From Lachnospiraceae bacterium (GTDB lineage Bacteria > Bacillota > Clostridia > Lachnospirales > Lachnospiraceae), in assembly GCA_017961385.1 (NCBI GenBank), contig JAGCXJ010000308.1, positions 1 through 6,665 on the forward strand: a stretch of DNA of 6,665 nucleotides. Direction: 5' to 3'. Positions 1 through 6,665 of this stretch are shown here, one piece after another (the stretch's first letter is position 1; every line of letters starts with the position of its first letter). Under the pieces are notes generated by a model. The model saw only the letters and a list, made by a program, of their open reading frames with translations, did no database searches and was not told the DNA's origin. Both the position numbers and the translations under genes were made by a program.

Positions 1-2889
1 CATTCAAGAGCCATAAATGAATCCAATTACCTTAAGATGAACAGCATATACGTGAAAGAAAATGAAAGCGTATACACCTCTCATGAAAGGGAAGAACAGG
101 ATGAGATCTTAAACAAAGCCCTTGTAAGCGGAAGATATTCCATGTCGGCATATGTACCGTCAGGAGAGAGCAGAGAGTATGTAGATACAATGAACAGGCT
201 CGGATATGAGACACCGTGGATATCGGTAACTTCCTATGGCGGAAGCAAGTTAAGCGATACCCTTCTTGGACTGGAAGAAGGCTTTGGCGGTGCGATCAAT
301 GTGTCTAAGGAAGAGTTTGATAATATCAGGGATGTCACGGATTTTTCTACCCTGCTTAATGAAAAGAAGCCGGTCTCTATGGTTTTTGATAACAGAAAGG
401 GCCAGGTGATAATAAAGTCAGATACAGATATGTCAGGATATGTGCTCTTGCCGATGGCATATATCAGGGGATGGAGTTCATCTCAGGCAAGAGTGTGCGA
501 TTATCTGGGAGGTCTGCTTGCCATTGAGCTTACAGGGAACACTGATCAGATCATTCTGGATTACTCGATTCCTGGACTTACAGCTGGATTTATGATGTTT
601 ACAGCAGGACTGATCTTCATTCTCTGTCTGGCGTTTGTGTTAAATAAACAGACCGTATTTGATAAGATCGCAAAGCCTGTATACATAGCTGTTATGGTTC
701 TGTTTGTGCTTATCGTGTACATCCTGCCGAGTATGGGACTTGTTGTGTTCATGGGAGCTAAAGCAGCCAAAAAGGATCTGACACCTTATCTGGAGTTTTC
801 AAGAGTAGAGGATACATCCGTTCATACATTGCTTTCTCAGACAGCAGGTGAGGACGGGATTCATGTACTCATAGGGCGTAACAATCTTATGAACGATAAG
901 GGAGTCAAGGTAACATCGTCAGATGAGGAGAGCGGTTACTACAGAGCAAAAAAGGCCTCTGACGGGATCATCGATAAGGAGTCAAGATGGTCGTCAGTCA
1001 ATGACTGGGATAACAACGATCATTTCCTGCAGGCGGATTTTAAAAATTCAAGAAATATCCAGGCTGTAAAGATATACTGGGAAAGAACAAATGCAAGTGA
1101 ATACTGCATAGAAGTATCGGAGGATGGAATAAACTGGACAAAAGCCAGTCAGTTTAATGAACCTGCAGTGAACAACCCTCAGATCATATATTATGAAGAT
1201 GCTCTTAAAGCCAGGTTTTTGAGACTTCATATCACGGATGTGACAAAAAACGAAGAAGACGCTACTCTGTATTATCAGAATGTTTCTGTCTATGAACTTG
1301 AAGTATATGATGATGAATGCGACAGCTTTGTTATTAAGACACCCAAGCTTACAGACGGAAGAAACAGACAGGTGCCCGTTCCTTCGGTTCCCGAGGGATA
1401 TGTACTTAAAGTAGGGGGAGTGAACTATGACAATCTCCTTCTTGAAAAAAAGACATTTGCGGATACTGTCGCTCCAGTAGAAATAAATCTCGGATATGAG
1501 CTTTACTACGGATATCAGAAATGGGATCTTAAGGGATTTGATATTGTACTGCCCGCATCGGATAACAGCGAAGGTGATGATTTCAAATTCAGGGATGTTA
1601 ATGTAAGAGAGTGGAAGAAAGAAAACGGTGAGTTTTTATTTGATAACAGAGATTCACTCATAAAGGCACTTAATAACAGAGAAAACGAGGACCTGCTTGA
1701 TATAAGCATAAAGGAATCGGACTATCTGGGTGATGAAGGCTATGAGATAAGGATAGACAGCGACAGAATCAGCCTCAGTGCAAATACTGACAGAGGCATT
1801 TACTGGGGAAGAGTCACCTTAAGTCACATGATAAAGGAAAGAGATTCAAGCTGGGAATGCGGCGTTATTCGAGATTATCCGGAATATGCAGTAAGAGGCT
1901 TTGTGCTCGATGTCGCAAGAAGACCGGTATCGATTGATATGCTATACAGAATGCTGGATACACTAGCCGATAACTACATGAACACATTCCAGATACATCT
2001 GTCTGACAATGCGATAATATCCTCGAGCGAATATGACGGTACGGTTGAAGGCGCAAGAGAACTGTTCAGTGCATACAGACTTGATTCCTCAGTGAACGCA
2101 GGCGATCAGAGGCTGACAAGCGAGTTCTATTATACTGATGAAGAGTTTAGAAAGTTCATAGCTGATGCAAAGAATATGGGTATAGATGTTGTGCCTGAGA
2201 TAGATACACCGGCCCACAGCCTTGCGATCACTAAACTGTTCCCTGAACTTGGCTATGATGATTATCCGGAACTGGCAGATACACTTGATGTATCAAAGCC
2301 CGAGGTACTGGAATTTGCTACTGATCTGTGGAGTGAATATCTTACAGGCAATGAACCGCTGTTTAAGGAATGCAGTGCGATCCATCTTGGAACCGATGAG
2401 TTTTTCGGTGATAATGCTGCTTACTCAAAATATGTCGCAAAGCTCTGCAGATCTGTCAAGGCCATGTCAGAGGATAAGAATATAAGGTTATGGGGAAGCA
2501 TATCATACAATCAGATGGATACTGCCTCAATAGATAAGAATGTTCAGATGATGGTATGGAGCGCTATATGGTCTGATCCGCTTAAGGTTTACAACAGCGG
2601 ATTCGGAATAATAAACTGTATAAGCTCAAACCTCTATATCATTGTTGGCAGCGGCTCAGACAGACTTGATATGGATAATCTGACAGACAGATGGGAACCG
2701 AATCTGTTCTATGACGAGGATACGTTTGAAGAGATTCCGGCCTGGTCACCAAAAATGCTTGGTGCATGCTATTCAATGTGGAATGAGAACTACTGTCAGG
2801 GCAAGGATTCAGTCGATGACGAGGGTATCTTTGACAGATTTAGAGAACCTGTAAACGTAATATCCGGAAAGTTGTGGAATAGGGAGTAA
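1..2889 (+). CDS. YfhO-family membrane protein fused to discoidin and GH20 hexosaminidase domains (5' partial)
   Basis: The frame is open from base 1, so the true start lies upstream and the ATG at 37 is probably internal; 962 residues are visible (numbered from base 1). Residues 1-193 match the last extracytoplasmic region of YfhO proteins, with a DTLLG motif (86-90) and a GW (157-158) before the PG that enters a membrane segment (about 194-215). A second segment spans about 226-252. Then come a discoidin/F5-8C module (about 300-437, ending VYELEVY), an Ig-like module (about 445-517), a GH20b domain (about 531-610) and a GH20 barrel (632-962). The barrel shows RGFVLD (632-637), HLSD (666-669), PEID (732-735), HLGTDE with catalytic-type D799-E800, Y879 and W927. 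GH20 enzymes remove terminal beta-linked GlcNAc/GalNAc or lacto-N-biose by substrate-assisted catalysis; YfhO homologues are GT-C-like proteins implicated in GlcNAc decoration of teichoic acids. I infer a polytopic protein with an exterior GH20 tail. The substrate cannot be read from sequence. Confidence 0.88.
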   Translation, partial: HSRAINESNYLKMNSIYVKENESVYTSHEREEQDEILNKALVSGRYSMSAYVPSGESREYVDTMNRLGYETPWISVTSYGGSKLSDTLLGLEEGFGGAINVSKEEFDNIRDVTDFSTLLNEKKPVSMVFDNRKGQVIIKSDTDMSGYVLLPMAYIRGWSSSQARVCDYLGGLLAIELTGNTDQIILDYSIPGLTAGFMMFTAGLIFILCLAFVLNKQTVFDKIAKPVYIAVMVLFVLIVYILPSMGLVVFMGAKAAKKDLTPYLEFSRVEDTSVHTLLSQTAGEDGIHVLIGRNNLMNDKGVKVTSSDEESGYYRAKKASDGIIDKESRWSSVNDWDNNDHFLQADFKNSRNIQAVKIYWERTNASEYCIEVSEDGINWTKASQFNEPAVNNPQIIYYEDALKARFLRLHITDVTKNEEDATLYYQNVSVYELEVYDDECDSFVIKTPKLTDGRNRQVPVPSVPEGYVLKVGGVNYDNLLLEKKTFADTVAPVEINLGYELYYGYQKWDLKGFDIVLPASDNSEGDDFKFRDVNVREWKKENGEFLFDNRDSLIKALNNRENEDLLDISIKESDYLGDEGYEIRIDSDRISLSANTDRGIYWGRVTLSHMIKERDSSWECGVIRDYPEYAVRGFVLDVARRPVSIDMLYRMLDTLADNYMNTFQIHLSDNAIISSSEYDGTVEGARELFSAYRLDSSVNAGDQRLTSEFYYTDEEFRKFIADAKNMGIDVVPEIDTPAHSLAITKLFPELGYDDYPELADTLDVSKPEVLEFATDLWSEYLTGNEPLFKECSAIHLGTDEFFGDNAAYSKYVAKLCRSVKAMSEDKNIRLWGSISYNQMDTASIDKNVQMMVWSAIWSDPLKVYNSGFGIINCISSNLYIIVGSGSDRLDMDNLTDRWEPNLFYDEDTFEEIPAWSPKMLGACYSMWNENYCQGKDSVDDEGIFDRFREPVNVISGKLWNRE

Positions 2890-2901
2890 CTATGCTATAA
2901 T
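2872..2901 (+). promoter_or_regulatory. Extended -10 promoter for the pse genes
   Basis: TATAAT at 2896-2901 is a perfect -10 hexamer preceded by TG at 2893-2894, giving the extended form TGCTATAAT. A weak -35 candidate, TTGTGG (2872-2877), lies 18 bases upstream inside the last codons of the YfhO-GH20 gene. Transcription would start near 2907-2909, leaving a leader of roughly 28 bases before the pseB start at 2936. The site suggests that pseB onward can be transcribed independently of the gene upstream. No operator or riboswitch is apparent. Confidence 0.65.
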
Positions 2902-2921
2902 TATGTAGTTCATGTTTAAGG

Positions 2922-2929
2922 AAAGAGGA
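2922..2929 (+). promoter_or_regulatory. Ribosome binding site that fixes the pseB start
   Basis: AAAGAGGA lies 6 bases before the ATG at 2936. The in-frame ATG at 2912 has no purine-rich site upstream and falls almost at the predicted transcription start, so 2936 is the better start. Confidence 0.75.
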
Positions 2930-2935
2930 ATAAAT

Positions 2936-3934
2936 ATGTTAAACAATAAAACCATACTGGTTACAGGCGGTACAGGATCATTCGGCAAATGCTTTACCAA
3001 ATATGTCCTTACCCATTATGATCCCAAGAAGATAATAATCTATTCAAGAGATGAATATAAACAGTTTGTCATGGCAAACGAGATGAAGGAATATGCAAGC
3101 AAGCTGCGTTTCTTCATAGGCGATGTCAGGGACAAGGACAGACTTGAGAGAGCTTTTGAAGGAGTTGACTATGTAATACATGCAGCGGCCTTAAAGCAGG
3201 TTCCCGCTTGCGAATACAATCCCAACGAAGCGATAAAGACTAACATTCACGGTGCGATGAATGTCATTGAGGCAGCACTTAACAAGGATGTTAAAAAGGT
3301 AGTGGCACTTTCGACCGACAAGGCGGTCAATCCTGTCAATCTTTACGGCGGAACAAAGCTTGTATCGGATAAGCTCTTCATAGCGGCAAACAGCTATGCA
3401 GGTTCTAAGGATGTTAACTTCTCCATAGTTCGTTATGGCAATGTCGCAGGTTCAAGAGGAAGTGTAATACCTTTCTTTAACAACATCATCAAAAACGGCG
3501 GAAAGGAACTTCCCATAACAGACTATCGAATGACCAGATTCTGGATAAGTCTCACACAGGGAGTGGAGCTTGTTATAAAGGCGCTTTCGGAAGCCAGAGG
3601 AGGAGAGACATTTATCAGCAAGATACCGAGCTTTAAGATAACTGATCTTGCACAGGCAATGCTTCCCGGATGCGAGATGCCAGAGGTTGGTATCAGAGAA
3701 GGAGAAAAGCTTCATGAGATCATGGTTACGACAGAGGATTCTCTGACAACCTATGAATATGACAAGCACTTCATCGTATATCCTCAGATGGTATTCAACG
3801 ATAAGCAGAAGGATCCGATCCCGGGCGGAAAAAAGGTTGCTGACGGATTTTCATACAGTTCCGGAAACAATACCGAGTGGCTTTCTGTGGATGAGATCAA
3901 GGAACTGCTTAAGGATATAGACCTCGAAAAATAG
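2936..3934 (+). CDS. pseB: UDP-N-acetylglucosamine 4,6-dehydratase (inverting), PseB
   Basis: This 332-residue cytoplasmic enzyme of the extended short-chain dehydrogenase family matches the length of FlaA1/PseB proteins. It should convert UDP-GlcNAc to the UDP-2-acetamido-2,6-dideoxy-L-arabino-4-hexulose, the first step toward pseudaminic acid. The NAD(P)-binding glycine motif is G11-x-x-G14-x-x-G17 in TGGTGSFG, followed by the family's SRDE motif. The catalytic region STDKA with D128 and K129, then Y137-x-x-x-K141 in LYGGTK, keeps the spacing of H. pylori FlaA1 (D132, K133, Y141). There is no N-terminal membrane region, which separates it from the long PglF/WbpM dehydratases. CapE-like enzymes of capsule pathways are a close alternative, but the adjacent pseC and pseG favour PseB. 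It is the first gene after the promoter at 2872-2901. Confidence 0.9.
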   Translation: MLNNKTILVTGGTGSFGKCFTKYVLTHYDPKKIIIYSRDEYKQFVMANEMKEYASKLRFFIGDVRDKDRLERAFEGVDYVIHAAALKQVPACEYNPNEAIKTNIHGAMNVIEAALNKDVKKVVALSTDKAVNPVNLYGGTKLVSDKLFIAANSYAGSKDVNFSIVRYGNVAGSRGSVIPFFNNIIKNGGKELPITDYRMTRFWISLTQGVELVIKALSEARGGETFISKIPSFKITDLAQAMLPGCEMPEVGIREGEKLHEIMVTTEDSLTTYEYDKHFIVYPQMVFNDKQKDPIPGGKKVADGFSYSSGNNTEWLSVDEIKELLKDIDLEK

Positions 3935-3953
3935 AGAATAGAAACAGTTTTCA

Positions 3954-3983
3954 GGGACATGCAGAAATCCTGCATGTCCTTTT
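3954..3983 (+). terminator. Hairpin with short U tract between pseB and pseC (terminator or attenuator)
   Basis: GGACATGCAG (3955-3964) pairs perfectly with CTGCATGTCC (3970-3979) around a 5-base loop, and a G-U pair (3954/3980) can extend the stem. TTTT at 3980-3983 follows directly, then AC. The stem begins about 20 bases after the pseB stop and ends 6 bases before the pseC ribosome binding site. The stem is strong but the U tract is short, so partial termination or protection of the pseB mRNA end is more likely than a full stop, because pseC has no clear promoter of its own. On the other strand no T tract follows the stem. Confidence 0.6.
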
Positions 3984-3985
3984 AC

Positions 3986-3993
3986 AAAGGTGG
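3986..3993 (+). promoter_or_regulatory. Ribosome binding site that fixes the pseC start
   Basis: AAAGGTGG, one base from the ideal AAAGGAGG, lies 5 bases before the ATG at 3999. The in-frame GTG at 3990 falls within this site and so is not the start. Confidence 0.75.
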
Positions 3994-3998
3994 GAAAT

Positions 3999-5192
3999 AT
4001 GAACATACCTGCAATAGAGGGCGGAACACCCGTAAGAGAAAAAAAGATATACTACGGACATCAGTATTTAGATCAGGCAGACTATGATGCTGTGGTTGAT
4101 GTACTGAAGAGTGACTATCTGACATGCGGTCCGAAGGTAGGTGAACTTGAAGAAAAACTCTGCAAACTGACAGGAACAAAGTATGCGGTAGCATGCAGCA
4201 ACGGAACCGCTGCTCTTCATATGGCTGCCACGGCGGCAGGACTTACTAAAGGCGATGAACTTATCACTACTCCGATCACATTTGCTGCAAGTGCAAACTG
4301 TGCACTGTATGTCGGTGCCAGACCTGTATTTGCTGATATAGATGATGAGACCTATAACATCGATCCTGACAGTGTGAAAGAGCATATAAATGAAAAGACA
4401 AAAGCTGTTGTTGCGGTGGATTATACGGGTCAGGCTGTTGATCTTGACAGACTTTTAAGCATATGCAGAGAGCATGGTCTTGTTCTTATTGAGGACGGTG
4501 CTCATTCGATCGGTACTCTTTATAACAATAAACATGTAGGCTCTATAGCGGATATGACAACATTCAGCTTCCATCCGGTAAAGACGATCACCGGCGGAGA
4601 AGGCGGTGCTGTTCTCACAAACAATGAAGAGTATTACAAGAAACTTCTGCTGGCAAGATCGCACGGGATCACAAGAGACAGCACACTTCTTGAAAATGAA
4701 CCCGACGGTCCCTGGTATTATGAGCAGGTTGATATGGGATATAACTACAGACTGACTGATATACAGTGCGGACTTTTGATAAGCCAGTTAGACAAGCTTG
4801 AGATGTTCAAGAATCGCCGCAAGCAGATAGTTGATATGTATAACAGGGCCTTTAATGAACTTGATACTGTCATCGTTCAAAAGGAGATACCGCAGTCCGA
4901 TACAGCCAGACATCTGTATATCCTAAGACTGAACACTGAAAAGCTGAAAATCGACAGAAGACAGTTCTTTGATGCATTAGCTGCCGAAAATGTCATCTGC
5001 AACGTGCATTATATCCCTGTTTACTACTTCCCGCATTATCAGAGGATGGGATATAAAAAGGGACTCTGCCCCAAGGCGGAAAAGCTTTATGAAGAGATGA
5101 TATCAATTCCTCTTTACTATGGAATGACCGATGAAGATGTGCAGTCGGTTATCGATGCAGTAAAGAAGATATCTGAGTATTACAGGGTTTAG
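3999..5192 (+). CDS. pseC: UDP-4-amino-4,6-dideoxy-N-acetyl-beta-L-altrosamine transaminase, PseC
   Basis: This 397-residue PLP-dependent aminotransferase belongs to the DegT/DnrJ/EryC1/StrS family. It should transfer an amino group, typically from glutamate, to C4 of the PseB keto-sugar. The N-terminus has the family pattern of YYGHQ followed by SDYLTCGP. ACSNGTAALHMA forms the cofactor phosphate-binding turn. EDGAHS (165-170) supplies D166 for the PLP ring nitrogen. SFHPVKTITGGEGG contains the Schiff-base lysine K195 and is the pattern I associate with PseC rather than with other sugar aminotransferases. Length is normal for the family and no break is seen. It follows pseB after a 64-base gap holding the hairpin, and ends 3 bases before pseG, so pseC and pseG are probably translated from one mRNA. 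Related 4-aminotransferases acting on other 4-keto sugars are the main alternative. Confidence 0.91.
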   Translation: MNIPAIEGGTPVREKKIYYGHQYLDQADYDAVVDVLKSDYLTCGPKVGELEEKLCKLTGTKYAVACSNGTAALHMAATAAGLTKGDELITTPITFAASANCALYVGARPVFADIDDETYNIDPDSVKEHINEKTKAVVAVDYTGQAVDLDRLLSICREHGLVLIEDGAHSIGTLYNNKHVGSIADMTTFSFHPVKTITGGEGGAVLTNNEEYYKKLLLARSHGITRDSTLLENEPDGPWYYEQVDMGYNYRLTDIQCGLLISQLDKLEMFKNRRKQIVDMYNRAFNELDTVIVQKEIPQSDTARHLYILRLNTEKLKIDRRQFFDALAAENVICNVHYIPVYYFPHYQRMGYKKGLCPKAEKLYEEMISIPLYYGMTDEDVQSVIDAVKKISEYYRV

Positions 5193-5195
5193 TTT

Positions 5196-6218
5196 ATGCT
5201 GGGACTTAGAACAGATGCCAACAGAATAATAGCTACAGGTCATGTCATGAGATGCATGACGATCGCCGATGAAGTTAAAAAGCTAGGAAAAGATGTTATC
5301 TTTTTTGTTGCCGATGAGGACTCTGCAGCCTTTGTAAGAGAAAGAGGCTTTATATATGAGATACTGGGGTCTTCATGGGAGAATCCCGTCGATGAGACAT
5401 ATAAGCTATCGCAGCTGATAAAAGAGCATGACGTTGATACTGTTTTGTTTGATTCTTACAGTTTTGACGCTGAATATTTTGAAAAACTAAGGGCGGTCTG
5501 TGATTCAAAGTTTGTATACATGGATGATCTTTGTGACCAAAAGATGCCTGTTGATACTATTATCAATTATAATATCTATGCGGATGATCTTGGCTACAAG
5601 GATAAGTATGATGAAAGAGTAAACCTTCTTCTCGGGCCGGTTTATGCTCCGCTCAGACCTCAGTTTAGCAAAGTATATGAGAGAAAAGAACACATCCCTT
5701 CAAATGTTCTTGTATGTGCGGGAGGAGGAGATGTGACAGATATCCTCTTTGATATACTAAGCGGGATCGAGAGCGAACCTGCACTGAAAAAGGTTGATTT
5801 TCATGTTGTCATAGGAAGCATGTCGGATGATGAAAAGGATCTCATGAGACTTGCATTTTGCAGCGACAACATATTCATTCACAGAAATGTCACAGATATG
5901 GCCAAGCTTATGTCAGAATGCGATCTGGCTGTTTCTGCAGGCGGAACTATGCTGACTGAACTGTGCTGCATGAAGGTTCCGACCATAGAATTTGCCATTG
6001 CCGACAACCAGCTTAAGAATGCAGCCTATTATGCAGAGCACGGTATCATGATAGGAGCAGGTGATATCAGGGAAAACAGACAAGCTGTTGCAGGGCGTAT
6101 TGTTCGTAACACGGCAGAACTGATATCGGATAAGAAAAAGCTTGCAGATATGAGAGCGAAAATGGAAGGTATATGTGACGGATCCGGTGCAAAGAGAATA
6201 GCGGAGGCAATATGTTAA
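5196..6218 (+). CDS. pseG: UDP-2,4-diacetamido-2,4,6-trideoxy-beta-L-altropyranose hydrolase, PseG
   Basis: This 340-residue cytoplasmic protein has the GT-B-like fold expected of PseG, which cleaves the UDP-sugar made by PseB, PseC and PseH to release 2,4-diacetamido-2,4,6-trideoxy-L-altrose. The N-terminus carries LRTDAN followed by TGHVMRC. H16 in this motif corresponds to the catalytic histidine near residue 17 of Campylobacter PseG. The C-terminal half has a glycine-rich CAGGGD and a MurG-like nucleotide-binding region, SAGGT (247-251) with E255, then ADNQ (269-272). The ATG lies 3 bases after the pseC stop. Only a weak AGGG precedes it, within the last pseC codons, so translation probably depends on ribosomes finishing pseC. 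The end overlaps the next gene by 7 bases. No acetyltransferase (PseH) domain is fused to it; the length is fully used by the two PseG domains. Confidence 0.9.
   Translation: MLGLRTDANRIIATGHVMRCMTIADEVKKLGKDVIFFVADEDSAAFVRERGFIYEILGSSWENPVDETYKLSQLIKEHDVDTVLFDSYSFDAEYFEKLRAVCDSKFVYMDDLCDQKMPVDTIINYNIYADDLGYKDKYDERVNLLLGPVYAPLRPQFSKVYERKEHIPSNVLVCAGGGDVTDILFDILSGIESEPALKKVDFHVVIGSMSDDEKDLMRLAFCSDNIFIHRNVTDMAKLMSECDLAVSAGGTMLTELCCMKVPTIEFAIADNQLKNAAYYAEHGIMIGAGDIRENRQAVAGRIVRNTAELISDKKKLADMRAKMEGICDGSGAKRIAEAIC
6203..6207 (+). promoter_or_regulatory. Ribosome binding site for the ABC transporter gene, inside pseG
   Basis: GGAGG lies 4 bases before the ATG at 6212, inside the last codons of pseG. 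It is clearly stronger than the site in front of pseG, so the transporter can be translated efficiently even though it overlaps pseG. Confidence 0.7.
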
Positions 6219-6665
6219 AGATTTTAAAACGTCTGAATATATTACTGGATAAAAAGCAGAAGAAAAAGATGGTGCTCATCGTATTTCTGATGCTCATAGG
6301 CGGTGTTCTTGAGTCTTTATCCATATCTGCCATTGTTCCTGTTATGACGGTCCTTCTTGATCCTAATGCAGTAACTGAAAACAAATACCTGGCAGCTGTA
6401 TACAACGGACTTCATATGAGTTCGCCGACACAGTTTGCACTTGTCATGATGGTAGTCCTTGTTATGGCATTCGTGTTAAAGAATCTGTTTTTATTCATAC
6501 AGAATGTCATACAGCTTAAGTTTGTATATACCAATCAGTTTGCTACATCAAGGCGTATGATGATAAATTTCATGAAGCGTCCGTATGAATACTATCTGGG
6601 CGCTGAGACAGCAGTTATACAGAGAAACATCACTTCTGATGTCAACAACATGTATGCTCTCATTC
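6212..6665 (+). CDS. ABC transporter membrane domain, PglK/Wzk-like glycan flippase (3' partial)
   Basis: An open frame runs from the ATG at 6212 to the right edge without a stop (151 codons), so only the start is seen. The N-terminus is a basic amphipathic stretch rich in Lys (residues 3-19, with KKQKKK) leading into a first membrane segment at about 20-45, with SLSISAIVPVM near its end. An extracytoplasmic loop has LLDPN and ENKYL, and a second membrane segment lies at about 72-95. The following part (RRMMINFMKRPYEYYL, then QRNITSDVNN) resembles the long cytoplasmic helices of type IV (exporter) ABC half-transporters, notably those of glycan loci that flip lipid-linked oligosaccharides (PglK, Wzk). 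The ATP-binding domain would be downstream and is not visible, so function rests on similarity of the membrane domain and on the neighbours. A peptide or lipid exporter of the MsbA type is the alternative. Confidence 0.8.
   Translation, partial: MLKILKRLNILLDKKQKKKMVLIVFLMLIGGVLESLSISAIVPVMTVLLDPNAVTENKYLAAVYNGLHMSSPTQFALVMMVVLVMAFVLKNLFLFIQNVIQLKFVYTNQFATSRRMMINFMKRPYEYYLGAETAVIQRNITSDVNNMYALI

Noticed and set aside
2380..2400. HLGTDE in place of the textbook HxGGDE motif, as possible evidence of an inactive GH20.
   Set aside because: The catalytic Asp-Glu, the His and the first Gly are kept; a Thr at this position is tolerated as far as I recall in Firmicutes GH20 proteins, and all other motifs are intact.
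2222..2485. An 87-codon + strand open frame within the GH20 region.
   Set aside because: It overlaps the catalytic GH20 coding sequence in another frame, has no ribosome binding site, and its translation resembles no known family.
2912..2935. Eight-codon N-terminal extension of PseB from the ATG at 2912.
   Set aside because: It has no ribosome binding site, lies almost at the predicted transcription start, and would make the protein longer than the FlaA1/PseB family; the ATG at 2936 has AAAGAGGA at good spacing.
3452..3769. Minus-strand open frame of 105 codons opposite pseB (and a similar one at 4068-4385 opposite pseC).
   Set aside because: Both are antisense shadows of conserved enzyme genes, with no recognisable domain or promoter.
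3990..3998. GTG start for PseC at 3990.
   Set aside because: The GTG lies inside the AAAGGTGG ribosome binding site of the ATG at 3999.
6067..6405. A 112-codon minus-strand open frame across the pseG/ABC junction.
   Set aside because: It lies opposite two well-supported genes, and its composition is what antisense of hydrophobic coding sequence gives.
1..6665. CRISPR arrays, tRNA or rRNA genes, insertion sequences, attachment sites.
   Set aside because: No regularly spaced repeats, RNA gene motifs, transposase-like frames or terminal inverted repeats were seen; the only clear inverted repeat is the hairpin at 3954-3983.

Overview
The window looks like part of a cell-surface glycan locus from a Gram-positive anaerobe of the Clostridia, probably Lachnospiraceae (Butyrivibrio/Roseburia-like). 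This is inferred from strong purine-rich ribosome binding sites, arginine coded mostly by AGA, frequent ATA isoleucine codons, an extended -10 promoter (TGCTATAAT), and the clostridial style of a YfhO-type membrane protein carrying a glycosidase tail. No marker gene fixes the genus. All genes lie on the + strand, packed tightly, and no gap reaches 300 bases.

Layout: (1) Positions 1-2889 hold the 3' part of a very large multidomain membrane protein whose 5' end is outside the window. It shows the last extracytoplasmic region and final membrane segments of a YfhO-family (GT-C-like) protein, then a discoidin (F5/8 type C) module, an Ig-like module, and a complete family GH20 beta-N-acetylhexosaminidase unit with its Asp-Glu catalytic pair. 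(2) A near-perfect extended -10 promoter overlaps the end of that gene and starts a second transcription unit. (3) pseB (2936-3934), pseC (3999-5192) and pseG (5196-6218) encode three enzymes of the CMP-pseudaminic acid pathway. A strong hairpin with a short U tract sits between pseB and pseC. (4) From 6212 to the right edge runs the start of an ABC-transporter membrane domain resembling PglK/Wzk-type lipid-linked glycan flippases. It overlaps pseG by 7 bases.

How they fit together: PseB and PseC convert UDP-GlcNAc to UDP-4-amino-4,6-dideoxy-L-AltNAc. After an N-acetylation (PseH, not seen here), PseG removes UDP to release the 2,4-diacetamido sugar. PseI and PseF, needed to make CMP-Pse, are also not in the window and may lie downstream. 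The coupled ABC protein suggests the sugar ends up in a glycan built on a lipid carrier inside the cell and flipped outside. The YfhO-GH20 protein would act on the outer face, perhaps adding and/or trimming N-acetylhexosamine residues. The most unusual item is that YfhO-discoidin-GH20 fusion, which joins a putative sugar-transferring membrane protein to a sugar-removing enzyme in one chain.
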